This document shows positions 1-9,730 of a stretch of 64,000 nucleotides of DNA, in pieces (the stretch's first letter is position 1; the number at the start of each line of letters is the position of its first letter). The notes beneath the pieces are model-generated. The model was not told where the DNA came from, made no database searches, and saw nothing but the letters and a program-made list of their open reading frames with translations. The position numbers were made by a program, and so were the translations under genes. The stretch is from Chryseobacterium capnotolerans (GTDB lineage: Bacteria > Bacteroidota > Bacteroidia > Flavobacteriales > Weeksellaceae), in contig NZ_CP065589.1 in the NCBI RefSeq assembly GCF_021278965.1, forward strand, positions 1,307,001-1,371,000, read 5' to 3'.

Positions 1-1257
1 CAGCTCAGCTCCTGTTTTGGTCGATAGGGTATAGGTGCTGTCTCTTTTGGATGTGATTTGAAATAATACCTGTCTTGCTTCCGCTTCTCTTCCTTGTTTT
101 GCCAATGCTTCCGCTTCAATATAATATAAAGATGAAGCTCTGATATAGATATAATCTCCTTCAAACATACTAGGATCTTTAAATTTCCAGCTTACATAAG
201 CAGGGTAATTTTTAGTCTTTCCATTAAAGGTATATTTGGAGGGCTGGCTGCCATTGAATACTTTTTTACGATAATCCGTGTCCGGAATTGCTTCATACAA
301 TCGCTTATCAATAAGCTTATAGATCTGAGCGGCTCCTGCATACCCTTCATTGGTATTATCAAACATGGAGAAGAAAGAAGCATAATAGTTTCCGGTACTC
401 ATGGTAGAAATCGTGTTATGGAATCCCCAGATCACTTCAGGATTACTGAGATTGGAAAATCCTGTTGTCGTATAATCGTTTTCTGTCATCAGGGCAATAC
501 CTTGCTTACTGTCTGCAGCATATTTTCCGGCTTTCACAAAGTCTCCTGTTTGCAGGAATACGTCTGCAGCGATGGCTTTAGCTGTTCTTTGATCGATCTG
601 AGCTCTGGATGGGCGGGCAAAACCCTCCAAAAGAACAATAGATTCTTCGATATCCTGACCGATCTGAGTGTATACTTCAGCCACCGTTGATCTTGGGCGT
701 CCCTGGCTTGGATTATCATTGGTAAGTACCAATGGAAGACCCAGATCAGATGGATGCCCTTTATAATCTTTAGCATAAAAACGGATCAGATTAAAATAAG
801 AATAAGCTCTTAGGGCAAGCAGCTGTCCTTTGATTGCTTTATTTTTAGGGCTCGCATCCTCTTTTAAATCATTAAGCAGTTTGTTGATGATGAATATCCT
901 TGCATAAAAGGTCGTCCATACAATTTCTGCTGCAATATTGCTGGCATTGGTCGCTTCATAATTATAAAACATTCCCAAATGCTGATTTTTTGCCTGGATC
1001 ACATCATTGGACATTAAATCTGCACCTGCCTTTATTCCCATGATCCCGAAATCAGAGTGAGATGAAACGTTTCCTCCTGCACCATTACTGCGAAGATCAA
1101 GATAGATTCCGGCCAGAATTTTTTCCGGCTTTGATTGATCGTCATTCAGCTGTTCACCGGAAATATTCCCCTCCGGCAAAGTGTTGAGGTCATTAGCACA
1201 ACCCGTTGTAATGAGCCCTACGGCTAAAGCTGATATAAAGTATTTTATTGTTTTCAT
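1..1257 (-). CDS. SusD/RagB-family nutrient-binding lipoprotein (C-terminus outside window)
   Basis: The minus-strand frame is open from an ATG at 1257 to the window edge, about 419 codons, so the C-terminus is missing. The N-terminus is a lipoprotein signal ending in the lipobox ITTGC, and is followed by the TPR-rich fold typical of SusD: 'QLLALRAYSYFNLIRFYAKDY' style helices near residues 145-165 and a 'YIYIRASSLYYIEAEALAKQG' helix near the edge (each trimmed here). SusD proteins sit on the outer face of the outer membrane and hand a glycan, peptide or other nutrient to a SusC channel. The susC gene ends 8 bases upstream, so the two form an operon. The substrate cannot be read from the sequence. 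I am sure of the family and not of the substrate. Confidence 0.93.
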   Translation of the reverse strand, partial: MKTIKYFISALAVGLITTGCANDLNTLPEGNISGEQLNDDQSKPEKILAGIYLDLRSNGAGGNVSSHSDFGIMGIKAGADLMSNDVIQAKNQHLGMFYNYEATNASNIAAEIVWTTFYARIFIINKLLNDLKEDASPKNKAIKGQLLALRAYSYFNLIRFYAKDYKGHPSDLGLPLVLTNDNPSQGRPRSTVAEVYTQIGQDIEESIVLLEGFARPSRAQIDQRTAKAIAADVFLQTGDFVKAGKYAADSKQGIALMTENDYTTTGFSNLSNPEVIWGFHNTISTMSTGNYYASFFSMFDNTNEGYAGAAQIYKLIDKRLYEAIPDTDYRKKVFNGSQPSKYTFNGKTKNYPAYVSWKFKDPSMFEGDYIYIRASSLYYIEAEALAKQGREAEARQVLFQITSKRDSTYTLSTKTGAEL

Positions 1258-1265
1258 AATTTCTT

Positions 1266-4220
1266 TTAAAATGTTAGTTTAAAACCTAGTGAAACACTAG
1301 ATAATAAAGAGTATTTGTAAGCATCCGAAACTCCTGTTAATGAAGCTCTCGGATCATATCCTTTTCTCTTGGACCATAGGTAGAGATTGTTTCCTGTTGC
1401 GTAGATTTTTAAGGCAGATAAACCAACCTGCTTAGCAAAATCATCAGATAACTGGTAGGATAATGTGACATCCTGAAGGCTGATATAATCAGACTTAACT
1501 AGATAAAGTGTGGAATGTCCATTCTGGTTGGTAGATGTTAGATCTACACGCGGTAAGGCAGCAGTAGGATTTTCCGGAGTCCAAGTTTTATCAAGATCAG
1601 TGGTATAGTTAGAACCGTAAGTATCAGAATGGAAAAGGGATCTGTAAATATCATCATATCCGTATCCTCCAAACTGGTAGGCGAAGTTAACGGAAAGGTT
1701 CACTCTTTTATAAGTAATATCTGTCCCAAATCCACCATAAATTTTCGGAATTGCTGATTTCCCGGTATTATAGTCAGTGGCTTCCTTATAATTATTGGTA
1801 ACCGTTTTTTCTATCTGTTGAGTAGTTGGGTTAATTGTATTTTTATACCACAATGCATCTCCGTTTGCAGGATTTACTCCGGCAAATTCTTTTAAATAAT
1901 AAGTATATCGGTCTCCGCCCTCAGCAAGTACAAACAATCCTGAAACCAGTCCTGTAGCTTTTTGCTGATCGGGTAACCTGGTAATTCTGTTTTTATAATG
2001 CGTTGCATTGGCATAGAAATTCCACTGAAGATCTTGTGTTCTGATAATATCTACACTGATGTTCGCCTGCACCCCTTTATTGTACATATCTCCAATATTT
2101 CCATATTTTACATAGGAACCTGAATTGGATATTGCTAACGGAAGAGCATAAATCATATCCGATACCTTTCTTTCAAAATAATCCGCATTTAGATTCACCC
2201 TGTTGTCGAGTAGGGAGAGTTCAAAACCGGCGTTAAGGTTTTTGGAAGTTTCCCATTTTAGGTCTCTGTTTCCTTGTTTCTCTAAAGAAAGTACAGGTTT
2301 TCCATCCCCAAAATCATTAATTCCATAGATGTCCTGGTAAGCATAATAATCTCTGGTGGCTGCAGTCAAAAGGATGTTATCATTTCCTTGCTGCCCATAA
2401 GAAACTTTCAATTTCAAAGCATTAATGACCTTATTGTCTTTAAGGAAATCTTCCTTAGCAACGTTCCATGCTGCTCCTAACCCATAAAATGTACCCCATC
2501 TGCTTTCCGGAGCGAAGACTGAAGATCCGTCCCTACGTACATTTGCATTAAAGAAATACTTACTGTCATAGTTATACAATAATCTTGAGAAATATCCTTC
2601 TACAGCATATTCATATCCACTTCCTGACAGGTTGGTGATTTTTACAGCATTATCAAAAGCCCATGACTCTGGAAGCAGAAGCTGTTGTTTGTTTCCGGAG
2701 AATCCTTCATTCTTTGTTTTATTCAATTCATGACCAACAAGTATATTGAAGTTATGTTTATCGAATTTCTTTTGGTAAGTAAGCAATTGCTGATGATTCA
2801 GGGTGTAGTTGAAAATAGACTCCTGAGAAATAGTTCCCCCTACAGAAGATGAAGTTCCCCCCAAGGTATTTCCGAACTGAAGATTTCGTAAATTTTCAAG
2901 ATAAGCCCCAAAATTGTAAGTGAAATCCAGGCCTTTGATGATTTCATAATTTAAACCCAGATTGATGTTGCTGATATTACTGACTCTTTGAGACTTGTCC
3001 TGTTGAAGATTTCCTACCGGATTTTCAAAAACAGCATAAGACCTTGTAGCACCGTTAGGACCTTGCCCGTCTCCATAATCATAAAGTGCATTTCCATGGT
3101 TATCATAAAGCTGCTGGTAATGATCATTTCTAAGAAAAACCGGATAGAAAGGAGCTATATTTCTGGCAAACTGAAACGGATTGGAAAAACCTCCCGTTTC
3201 TCCGAATTTCTGTTTACTGTACGTATAAGAAAGGGCCGTTGTTAATCTTAACTTTGGCGTGATAGAATAGTCTACATTGGACCTGATCCCGAATCTTTCA
3301 AAACCAGAAGCAATAAGATAGCCTTTGTCATCCAGATAGTTTAGGGAAGTGTAAGATTTTACCTGGTCGCCGCTGGCATTAATTCCCACCGTAGCTTCCC
3401 TTCTTAAGGCAGGTTTGAAAAGAAGTTTCTTCCAGTTATCCTGATAAAGCAGCTTAGCATTAGGATTAAAAGAACCGTCCGGAGCAATCAGTTGGCTGAA
3501 CGGGACATTATACACATTGTAGCCCAGTCCGTTCAGCGCTGAAAGCCCTGCAGCATGTGGAGTAGTGGTAGAAGGAACAGCTCCCGGCTGCGTTTGTCTT
3601 GCAATTTCTCCAATCCGGCCCCTGTTATAATAAGCCGTATAATAGCCCTGAGGTGAAGTATATACCGAATAATCCTCAATAGATCTGAAGTTAACTCCGG
3701 TTTTTATATCAAGATCAACACTCAGTTTCTTGTTTTTACCTCTTTTAGTATTCACAATAATGACCCCATTAGCTCCTCTGGAACCATATAAAGCGTTGGA
3801 AGAAGCATCTTCCAGAAATGATATACTCTCAATATCTGCTGAAGAAATACTGTTCAGGTCACCGCTATAAGGAATTCCGTCCAATACAATTAAAGGATCA
3901 CTGGAGGCATTGATAGAACCAATTCCCCTCATTCTTATCGTAGGCTGGGAGCCAGGCTGCCCGGAAGAAATCACTTGTACTCCTGCCACTTTACCCCCAA
4001 TTCCCTGAAGAACATTTCCGTTTTGAAGGTTACCCAGATCTTTAGCCTTTAAAGACTGTACAGATCCTGTAATTTCTTCCTTTTTTTGCTTTCCGAAGGC
4101 TACCACCACTACTTCTTTGATGGCAGTCTCCTGTGAAAGGCTGTCTTTTTTCTGTGCAAAGCCATATTCAGCGAATAAAAGCACGGCCAATACACCAAGT
4201 TTGCATTGTTTTTTTCTCAT
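1266..4220 (-). CDS. SusC/RagA-family TonB-linked outer-membrane transporter
   Basis: This 984-residue protein has a Sec signal peptide (about residues 1-22, ending FAQ), then directly the 'KEVVVVAFGKQKKEEITGSV' start of the plug domain. The plug region carries 'IRMRGIGSINASSDPLIVLDG' and 'ALYGSRGANGVIIV', the hallmarks of SusC/RagA proteins. The rest is a 22-strand barrel that ends in Phe, as expected for outer-membrane insertion. It lacks the N-terminal carboxypeptidase-like domain found in many SusC proteins, so it is a short form. TonB-dependent import together with the downstream SusD partner is the expected role. Its transcript appears to begin near 4602, with a small Met/Cys-rich ORF and stem-loops in the leader, which suggests attenuation-type control. 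The substrate is unknown. Confidence 0.95.
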   Translation of the reverse strand: MRKKQCKLGVLAVLLFAEYGFAQKKDSLSQETAIKEVVVVAFGKQKKEEITGSVQSLKAKDLGNLQNGNVLQGIGGKVAGVQVISSGQPGSQPTIRMRGIGSINASSDPLIVLDGIPYSGDLNSISSADIESISFLEDASSNALYGSRGANGVIIVNTKRGKNKKLSVDLDIKTGVNFRSIEDYSVYTSPQGYYTAYYNRGRIGEIARQTQPGAVPSTTTPHAAGLSALNGLGYNVYNVPFSQLIAPDGSFNPNAKLLYQDNWKKLLFKPALRREATVGINASGDQVKSYTSLNYLDDKGYLIASGFERFGIRSNVDYSITPKLRLTTALSYTYSKQKFGETGGFSNPFQFARNIAPFYPVFLRNDHYQQLYDNHGNALYDYGDGQGPNGATRSYAVFENPVGNLQQDKSQRVSNISNINLGLNYEIIKGLDFTYNFGAYLENLRNLQFGNTLGGTSSSVGGTISQESIFNYTLNHQQLLTYQKKFDKHNFNILVGHELNKTKNEGFSGNKQQLLLPESWAFDNAVKITNLSGSGYEYAVEGYFSRLLYNYDSKYFFNANVRRDGSSVFAPESRWGTFYGLGAAWNVAKEDFLKDNKVINALKLKVSYGQQGNDNILLTAATRDYYAYQDIYGINDFGDGKPVLSLEKQGNRDLKWETSKNLNAGFELSLLDNRVNLNADYFERKVSDMIYALPLAISNSGSYVKYGNIGDMYNKGVQANISVDIIRTQDLQWNFYANATHYKNRITRLPDQQKATGLVSGLFVLAEGGDRYTYYLKEFAGVNPANGDALWYKNTINPTTQQIEKTVTNNYKEATDYNTGKSAIPKIYGGFGTDITYKRVNLSVNFAYQFGGYGYDDIYRSLFHSDTYGSNYTTDLDKTWTPENPTAALPRVDLTSTNQNGHSTLYLVKSDYISLQDVTLSYQLSDDFAKQVGLSALKIYATGNNLYLWSKRKGYDPRASLTGVSDAYKYSLLSSVSLGFKLTF

Positions 4221-4298
4221 TATATTAATCTTAGGTTTAGAAAATTGAATATGTGTATTACGTTTTTATCTTCCCTTTTAGGAAAGAATAAGTCCCTG

Positions 4299-4317
4299 CC
4301 TCCTTGTTGTAAGGAGG
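4299..4317 (-). promoter_or_regulatory. Leader stem-loop with a competing arm, upstream of susC
   Basis: On the minus strand, CCTCCTT and AAGGAGG form a 7-bp stem with a 5-base loop. A second copy of the 5' arm, ACACCTCCTC, lies about 30 bases upstream (4342-4351), so AAGGAGG can pair with either arm. A third small hairpin lies at about 4268-4286. Alternative pairing of this kind is typical of leader attenuation. It lies between the small ORF (4422-4577) and the susC start codon. The pairings are visible in the sequence; the regulatory role is inference. Confidence 0.4.
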
Positions 4318-4421
4318 TGTCAGAAAGAAAATGTTAAAATAGAGGAGGTGTACCCGGATTAAATAGGCCTTGAGCTTATCGGGCTTTAATTCCTACAATA
4401 ATGTGCATATTTCTTTGGGAG

Positions 4422-4577
4422 TTATGGCATCATCATTTTACACATCATAGATTCAAAGCACATGTTCTTAGAAGTGATGTTGTGCTGTGAAAGGCCATTC
4501 CCTGTACAACCTTTATGTTGAGCAGCAGTTGCAGCCATGATAGTGCATAGGTAAGAATTAAAGTCATTCTTATTCAT
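4422..4577 (-). CDS. Small Met/Cys-rich leader ORF (51 aa) upstream of susC
   Basis: A short ORF begins MNKNDFNSYLC and ends CKMMMP. It contains 8 Met and 4 Cys in 51 residues, which is very high for a chance reading frame. Its ATG lies about 25 bases after the likely transcription start set by the TACTTTTG element at 4609-4616. It ends 200 bases before the susC ATG, and stem-loops fill that gap. Two readings are possible. It could be a leader peptide that senses sulfur amino-acid supply by ribosome stalling, or it could be a small metal-binding or secreted peptide. I do not recognise a named family. Conservation in related genomes would decide whether it is a gene. Confidence 0.45.
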   Translation of the reverse strand: MNKNDFNSYLCTIMAATAAQHKGCTGNGLSQHNITSKNMCFESMMCKMMMP

Positions 4578-4608
4578 GAGAATAGAGTTTTATTTTTTTT
4601 AACTGGGT

Positions 4609-4616
4609 CAAAAGTA
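4609..4616 (-). promoter_or_regulatory. Bacteroidetes -7 promoter element for the susCD leader
   Basis: The minus strand reads TACTTTTG here, matching the TAnnTTTG -7 consensus of Flavobacterium and Bacteroides. No clear TTG is seen at the -33 distance, so the call rests on the -7 box alone. It would give a transcript starting near 4602, just before the small leader ORF. Confidence 0.4.
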
Positions 4617-4809
4617 TTTAATAATTCATAAAACTTTGTTAAAAGAGAGCATGAGAAAAATCATATTAGTCTACTAATTAAGTAGGGTAATGCGTATTGT
4701 GAGTTCTGAAATATTGTAACTATTTAAATATCAGTATTTTAAACTTGTTTATTGTTATTGGCTTAAAATCAAAAATATTTCATTTTAACAGATGAATAAT
4801 ATTTAACAC

Positions 4810-4838
4810 AAAAAGTCTATTGTTTTTGTAGACTTTTT
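4810..4838. terminator. Hairpin with T-rich flanks (possible bidirectional terminator)
   Basis: AAAAGTCTA and TAGACTTTT form a 9-bp stem with a T-rich loop, followed by TTTTTAT on the plus strand and A-rich DNA on the other side. No intact gene ends directly at it. It may belong to the decayed stretch next to it. Confidence 0.35.
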
Positions 4839-5035
4839 ATGTATGGTACATCTGATTACTATTTTGGGAGCTTTTTCCCGCTATCCACTCATACTCCTCA
4901 TTCCAAAGCTTTTCACTTCTTAATTCCTTCTTCTTTCCTTTCTATATTGCGGGGTAACCGTTACTATCGGGGCTAGAGTAGAAGATATAGATCTGAATTA
5001 AGAGTATTATTTTGAGATGAGTATTACCAGCCTAT
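4839..5035 (+). other. Gene-free stretch with a possible decayed coding tail
   Basis: There is no intact ORF here. On the plus strand the end of the stretch (about 4951-5001) reads GVTVTIGARVEDIDLN then stop, which looks like the C-terminal tail of a protein whose upstream part is out of frame. I believe similar tails recur between genes in Chryseobacterium, but I cannot check that here. It may be a dispersed repeat or a gene remnant. Confidence 0.25.
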
Positions 5036-5068
5036 AAAAAAGGAGCTTACCTTTTGATAAGCCCCTTT
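5036..5068 (-). terminator. Terminator of the RND efflux operon
   Basis: On the minus strand AAGGGGCTTA pairs with TAAGCTCCTT (one mismatch or wobble), followed by TTTTTTAT. It lies 24 bases after the stop codon of the outer-membrane factor gene, the last gene of the operon. Confidence 0.7.
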
Positions 5069-5091
5069 AGATAGGAAATGAATGAAAATGT

Positions 5092-6561
5092 TTAATTTTT
5101 AGAAAGATCCGGAGTCGTTAGAGGTTGTTGGTCCCATCCACCACCTAGTGCTCTATATACGGCGACACTTGCTTTTAGCTGATTGACTTTCTTTTCAACC
5201 AGTTCAAATCTGGATTCCAGTGCATCGCGCTGAGTCAGCAGAACTTCCATGTAATCAGCACGGGCATATTTGAATAAATCATTGGAAATGTCAATGGACT
5301 TTGTTAATGCATTTACTTCCTTCGTTTTCGTATTCACACTGTTTTCAAGATTATGAATTTTGGATAACTGATTGGCTACTTCTATATAAGCTTCCAAAAC
5401 GGTCTGTTCATAATGATAAACGGCCTGAATCTGTTTCGCGTTGGCATTGGCATAAGAAGCCTTGATCGCTCTTCTGTTAATCAGGGGAGCTGTAAGTTCT
5501 CCTGCAAGATTAAAAAGGAAAGACTGAGGCTTAATGATATAAGTTGGATTAAATGCCTGCAAGCCTAGTCCGGCTGAAAGATCAAGAGAAGGGTAGAACC
5601 TTGCTTTTGCCGATTTAACATCCAGTTTTGCAGCAGCCAGTTCGTATTCAGCCTGTTTAATATCCGGTCTGTTTTCCAATAATTCTGAAGGAATTCCCCA
5701 TATACCGTTTGAGGTAACACAGTGTCAAAAGAATCCTGGTTTCTTTCCACGGGTTGCGGAAATCTTCCAACAAGATAATTGATTCTGTTTTCAGCTTCCA
5801 CGATCTTTTGCTGAATATCATATTGCATACCCTGAGTTTTAAGAACCTGGGCTTCAAATCTCTGTACAGCCAATTCATTAGAACGAGCATTCTTTTTTAA
5901 ATCCTTAATGATTTCCAGGGCGTCACTCTGGATTTTGATATTTTGATTTAAAATAATCAGCTCATTATCTAATGCCAGCAGCTCATAATAAGAGTCTGCA
6001 ATCTCTGAAATCAAGTGGGTTACCATGAAGTTTTTTCCTTCAATACTCGCAAGATACCGTTGTGCCTGAGCTCTTGTAGCATTATGAAGTTTTCCCCAGA
6101 TATCGGTTTCCCATTTCGCTTCCAGCGCCTACTCCGAAATCAAATAAAGGTTCAGGCATTTCTCTGCCCGGTTCTATTTCTGTGTTAGCTTCCATAGCTC
6201 CGATATTAGTGTAACGGCCTACTTTATCTACTCCGGTTCCGGCTTTTAAACCAACCGAAGGAAGATATTCGCCTTTACGGGCTCTGATTTCATTTTTAGA
6301 AATTTCAATTTCCTGGAGAACAATATTCAGTTCCTGATTATTCTGAAGCGCCTGATTGATCAGCCCCTGAAGTTTAGGATCACTGAAATATTCCTCCCAT
6401 TTGAGTTTTCCGGTATTGATGGTGTCATTAGCTGTTGAACTGTATTTCTCAGGAACAGATTTATTTTCAGCACGTTGTTGTATTTCTATAGGTTTACAGG
6501 CAGTAAGACTTAATAAGAATACTGCCACGCCTGCGTATTGATATATTTTACTTTTATTCAT
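5092..6561 (-). CDS. TolC/OprM-type outer-membrane efflux lipoprotein (two frameshifts)
   Basis: The coding sequence is spread over three frames: 6561-6082, then to about 5700, then to 5092. The pieces join into one OprM/CusC-like protein of about 489 residues. It has a lipobox (LTAC) near residue 22, an internal 'WETDIWGKL' near the first break and 'GIPSELLENRPDI' at the second, a hallmark of the family. The second break is repaired by one extra G in a run of four (near 5697). The first, near 6115-6130, needs one base fewer or two more and is not a simple homopolymer. The total length, 1470, is a multiple of three. The product should be the outer-membrane duct of the RND pump; its start overlaps the pump gene by 8 bases. 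It is either a pseudogene or a sequence error, and I favour error. Confidence 0.85.
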
Positions 6562-9500
6562 AATGGATCATGTCTTCGCTTAATGGAGATTCATCTTCGT
6601 CTTTAATCATTTTTTTACCGTCAGACCACTTGGCAAATATGTAGTACAGTCCCGGAATTACAATAACTCCAAATAAGGTTCCTATCAACATTCCTCCCAA
6701 TGAGGATGCCCCAATGGTGTGGTTTCCAATCGCTCCTGCACCTCTCGCAAATACGAGCGGAACCAAACCTGCTATAAATGCAAATGAAGTCATCAAGATA
6801 GGTCTGAAACGGGCTTTAGAGCCTTCGACCGCTGCTTCAAGAATCGAATCTCCGGCCTGGCGCCTTTTCACGGCAAATTCTACAATAAGTACTGCATTTT
6901 TACCGAGTAATCCGATAATCATAATCAGTCCTACCTGAGCATAGATGTCATTTTCCAGTCCCATTAATTTTAATAGTAAGAAGGACCCGAATACCCCTAC
7001 AGGTAAAGAACAAAGTACTGCAAACGGAATAAGGAAACTTTCATATTGTGCTGCGAGTACAAGATATACGAATACAAGGACAACAAGGAAAACATAAATA
7101 GCTTCGTTACCGCGTTGTGCTTCATCATAAGATAATCCTTCCCAGGCTACTTTATATCCGTGAGGAAGAGATTTAGCAGCTGTTTCATTAATGGCCTGAA
7201 TAGCATCTGCTGTAGTATATCCCGGTGCAGGAAGACCACGAACTGCAGCAGAATTATACATGTTATAACGGGTGATCTCGTTAGGACCTTGAGTCTTTTT
7301 CATCGTCATAAATGCGGAATAAGGAACCATTTCATCACGGTCATTTTTTACATATAGATTCATGATGTCTGTCGGAAGCCTTCTGAACTCCGGGGAAGAC
7401 TGTACATACACTTTGAAAAACTGCCCGAAACGAATAAAGCCCTGCTCATAGGTACTACCAATTAGAATGTTGAGGTTTTCCATGGCTTTTCCAATAGAAA
7501 CTCCTTTCTGCATCGCAGCATTATTATCAAATACCAGTTCATATTGAGGATAATTGGCGGCAAAGAATGTGAACACTCCTGTAAGTTCTTTACGCTTTTT
7601 CAGCTGGGTGATAAAGTCTTTGTTTACCTTATCGAAATCCTGATAATTGGTAGTTCTGTTAAGGTCAAGCAATCTCATAGAGAATCCTCCGGAAGAACCA
7701 AATCCGGGAACAGCAGGTGGTTCAAAGAATTCAATAGTAGCTCCAAGATCTTTTGATTTATTTTCCAGTTCTTCCATGACTTCCTTTACAGAATGCTTAC
7801 GGTCATTCCAGCTTTTAAGGTTGATCAGACAGGTTCCTGCGTTAGAACCGCGTCCTTCTGTCATAATTTCATATCCAGCCAGAGAAGATACCGATTCTAC
7901 ACCATCTACTCCCATTGCGATCTTTTGCAAAGCTCTGGAAATTTTATTGGTTTGTTCCAATGTAGATCCCGGAGGAGTCTGAATAATGGCATAGATAGTT
8001 CCCTGGTCTTCATTAGGAATGAAGCCTCCGGGAAGTACTTTATTAATTACAAAAATTCCAGCACAAAAGGCAGCAAGGATTCCCCATGTTACTACTTTTC
8101 TGTTGACAATCTTTCTAAGAAATGAGGCATATTTTCCAGTGACTTTATCAAATCCATTGTTAAATGCATCTAAAGATTTCGTGAAAATATTCGATTTTTT
8201 AGGTTTTCCATGATTGTTTTTCAGTAACATCGCAGCCAAGACAGGCGTTAAGGTAAGAGCAACAACAGCCGAAATAACAATAGCACTTGCCATCGTAATG
8301 GAAAACTGACGGTAGAATGTTCCCACCGGACCTGTCATAAATGAAATCGGAATAAATACCGCTACCATTACGGCAGTGATGGCAATAATAGCTCCTGCAA
8401 TTTCACCCATTACTTCTTTCACTGCTTTATAAGGAGAAATATTGCTTTCCTCCATCTTGGCGTGAACGGCTTCAATAACAACAATCGCATTATCAACCAC
8501 AATTCCGATCGCCAATACCAGGGCAAACAGGGTAACAAGGTTGATGGTTAATCCAAAAAGCTGAATGACAAAGAAAGTACCAATCAAAGAAACCGGAACA
8601 GCAATAATAGGGATCAGGGTAGAACGCCAGTCACCAAGAAAAATGAAAACTACAATGGCTACAAGAATAAATGCATCTCTCAATGTATGTATTACCTGCT
8701 CAATGGAAGCATCAAGAAACTGCGAAACGTCATAACTGATTTTATAATCTACACCAGGAGGGAAGTTCCCTTTCATTTCGGCAAGCTTAGCTTTCACATC
8801 TTTGATCACATCATTGGCATTACTTCCATAATTTTGTTTTAAAACGATAGAAGCAGATGGATGTCCGTCAAGATTGGAATAAATATCAAAAAATTCACTG
8901 CCCAATTCTATTTTGGCGACGTCTTTTAATTTAACATTTTCCCCTTCAGCATTGGAACGAATGATAATATTTTCATATTCTTCAGGCTTGTTGTATTGTC
9001 CTTTGTAGGTCAATACATATTCCAGAGACTGTGCCGCAATACCGGAACTCTGGCCGATTCTTCCCGGCCGGCCGATAATACTTTGCTCACTAATGGCTTT
9101 CATGACTTCATCTACAGAAATATCATAAGCCCTCATACGGTCAGGATTCAGCCAGATACGCATCGCATATCTTCGGCTTCCCAGGATCTGAGATCTTGCA
9201 ATACCATGAATACGGTTGATTTCCGGAATAATATTAACCATGGAATAATTGTAAAGGAATTTTTCATCCATACTTTTATTCGTACTGTAAAGATTAACAT
9301 ACATCAGCATACTTGGCTGTATGGGGTTTACTACAACCCCTTCTTTTTGTACCAGTTCCGGTAATAAAGGCATTACCTGGTCAACTCTTGTTTTTACAAG
9401 AACTACAGCCTCATTCGGGTCTGTTCCGGGATCAAAGACCACGTTCACAGTAGCTTCTCCGGCACTGGTAGCATCTGTAGTGATGTAACGCATTCCTTGG

Positions 9501-9715
9501 ACTCCGTTAATGGCATTTTCAATGGTAATCAGGGAAGATTTTACCAATACATCTGCGCTGGCTCCAGGGTATGCAATAGAAACGGCAACTGTTGTGGGTG
9601 CAATTTTTGGAAACTGTTCTGTAGGAAGCTGCTTCATCGCAAGCCCTCCTATAAACAGGATGACAACCGAGATCACAATAGCGAAAACCGGTCGGTGTAT
9701 TACTTTTTTAAACAT
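6554..9715 (-). CDS. RND multidrug efflux pump, HAE-1 family inner-membrane transporter
   Basis: The 1053-residue length and layout match AcrB/MexB-like pumps: a first membrane helix (about residues 9-28), a large periplasmic loop, helices 2-6 from about 340, a second loop, and helices 8-12 at the end. The N-terminus FKKVIHRPVFAIV and the TM10 motif GLLGKNAVLIVEFA (proton-relay Lys) are clear. In TM4 the usual Asp-Asp pair is 'VVDNAIVV', so the second Asp is Asn. It uses the proton gradient to expel drugs, detergents or similar compounds. It lies between the adaptor gene (15 bases upstream) and the outer-membrane factor, which overlaps its end. The substrate range is not readable from sequence. 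Confidence 0.96.
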   Translation of the reverse strand: MFKKVIHRPVFAIVISVVILFIGGLAMKQLPTEQFPKIAPTTVAVSIAYPGASADVLVKSSLITIENAINGVQGMRYITTDATSAGEATVNVVFDPGTDPNEAVVLVKTRVDQVMPLLPELVQKEGVVVNPIQPSMLMYVNLYSTNKSMDEKFLYNYSMVNIIPEINRIHGIARSQILGSRRYAMRIWLNPDRMRAYDISVDEVMKAISEQSIIGRPGRIGQSSGIAAQSLEYVLTYKGQYNKPEEYENIIIRSNAEGENVKLKDVAKIELGSEFFDIYSNLDGHPSASIVLKQNYGSNANDVIKDVKAKLAEMKGNFPPGVDYKISYDVSQFLDASIEQVIHTLRDAFILVAIVVFIFLGDWRSTLIPIIAVPVSLIGTFFVIQLFGLTINLVTLFALVLAIGIVVDNAIVVIEAVHAKMEESNISPYKAVKEVMGEIAGAIIAITAVMVAVFIPISFMTGPVGTFYRQFSITMASAIVISAVVALTLTPVLAAMLLKNNHGKPKKSNIFTKSLDAFNNGFDKVTGKYASFLRKIVNRKVVTWGILAAFCAGIFVINKVLPGGFIPNEDQGTIYAIIQTPPGSTLEQTNKISRALQKIAMGVDGVESVSSLAGYEIMTEGRGSNAGTCLINLKSWNDRKHSVKEVMEELENKSKDLGATIEFFEPPAVPGFGSSGGFSMRLLDLNRTTNYQDFDKVNKDFITQLKKRKELTGVFTFFAANYPQYELVFDNNAAMQKGVSIGKAMENLNILIGSTYEQGFIRFGQFFKVYVQSSPEFRRLPTDIMNLYVKNDRDEMVPYSAFMTMKKTQGPNEITRYNMYNSAAVRGLPAPGYTTADAIQAINETAAKSLPHGYKVAWEGLSYDEAQRGNEAIYVFLVVLVFVYLVLAAQYESFLIPFAVLCSLPVGVFGSFLLLKLMGLENDIYAQVGLIMIIGLLGKNAVLIVEFAVKRRQAGDSILEAAVEGSKARFRPILMTSFAFIAGLVPLVFARGAGAIGNHTIGASSLGGMLIGTLFGVIVIPGLYYIFAKWSDGKKMIKDEDESPLSEDMIHYE

Positions 9716-9730
9716 AATGCTGCTATTAGG

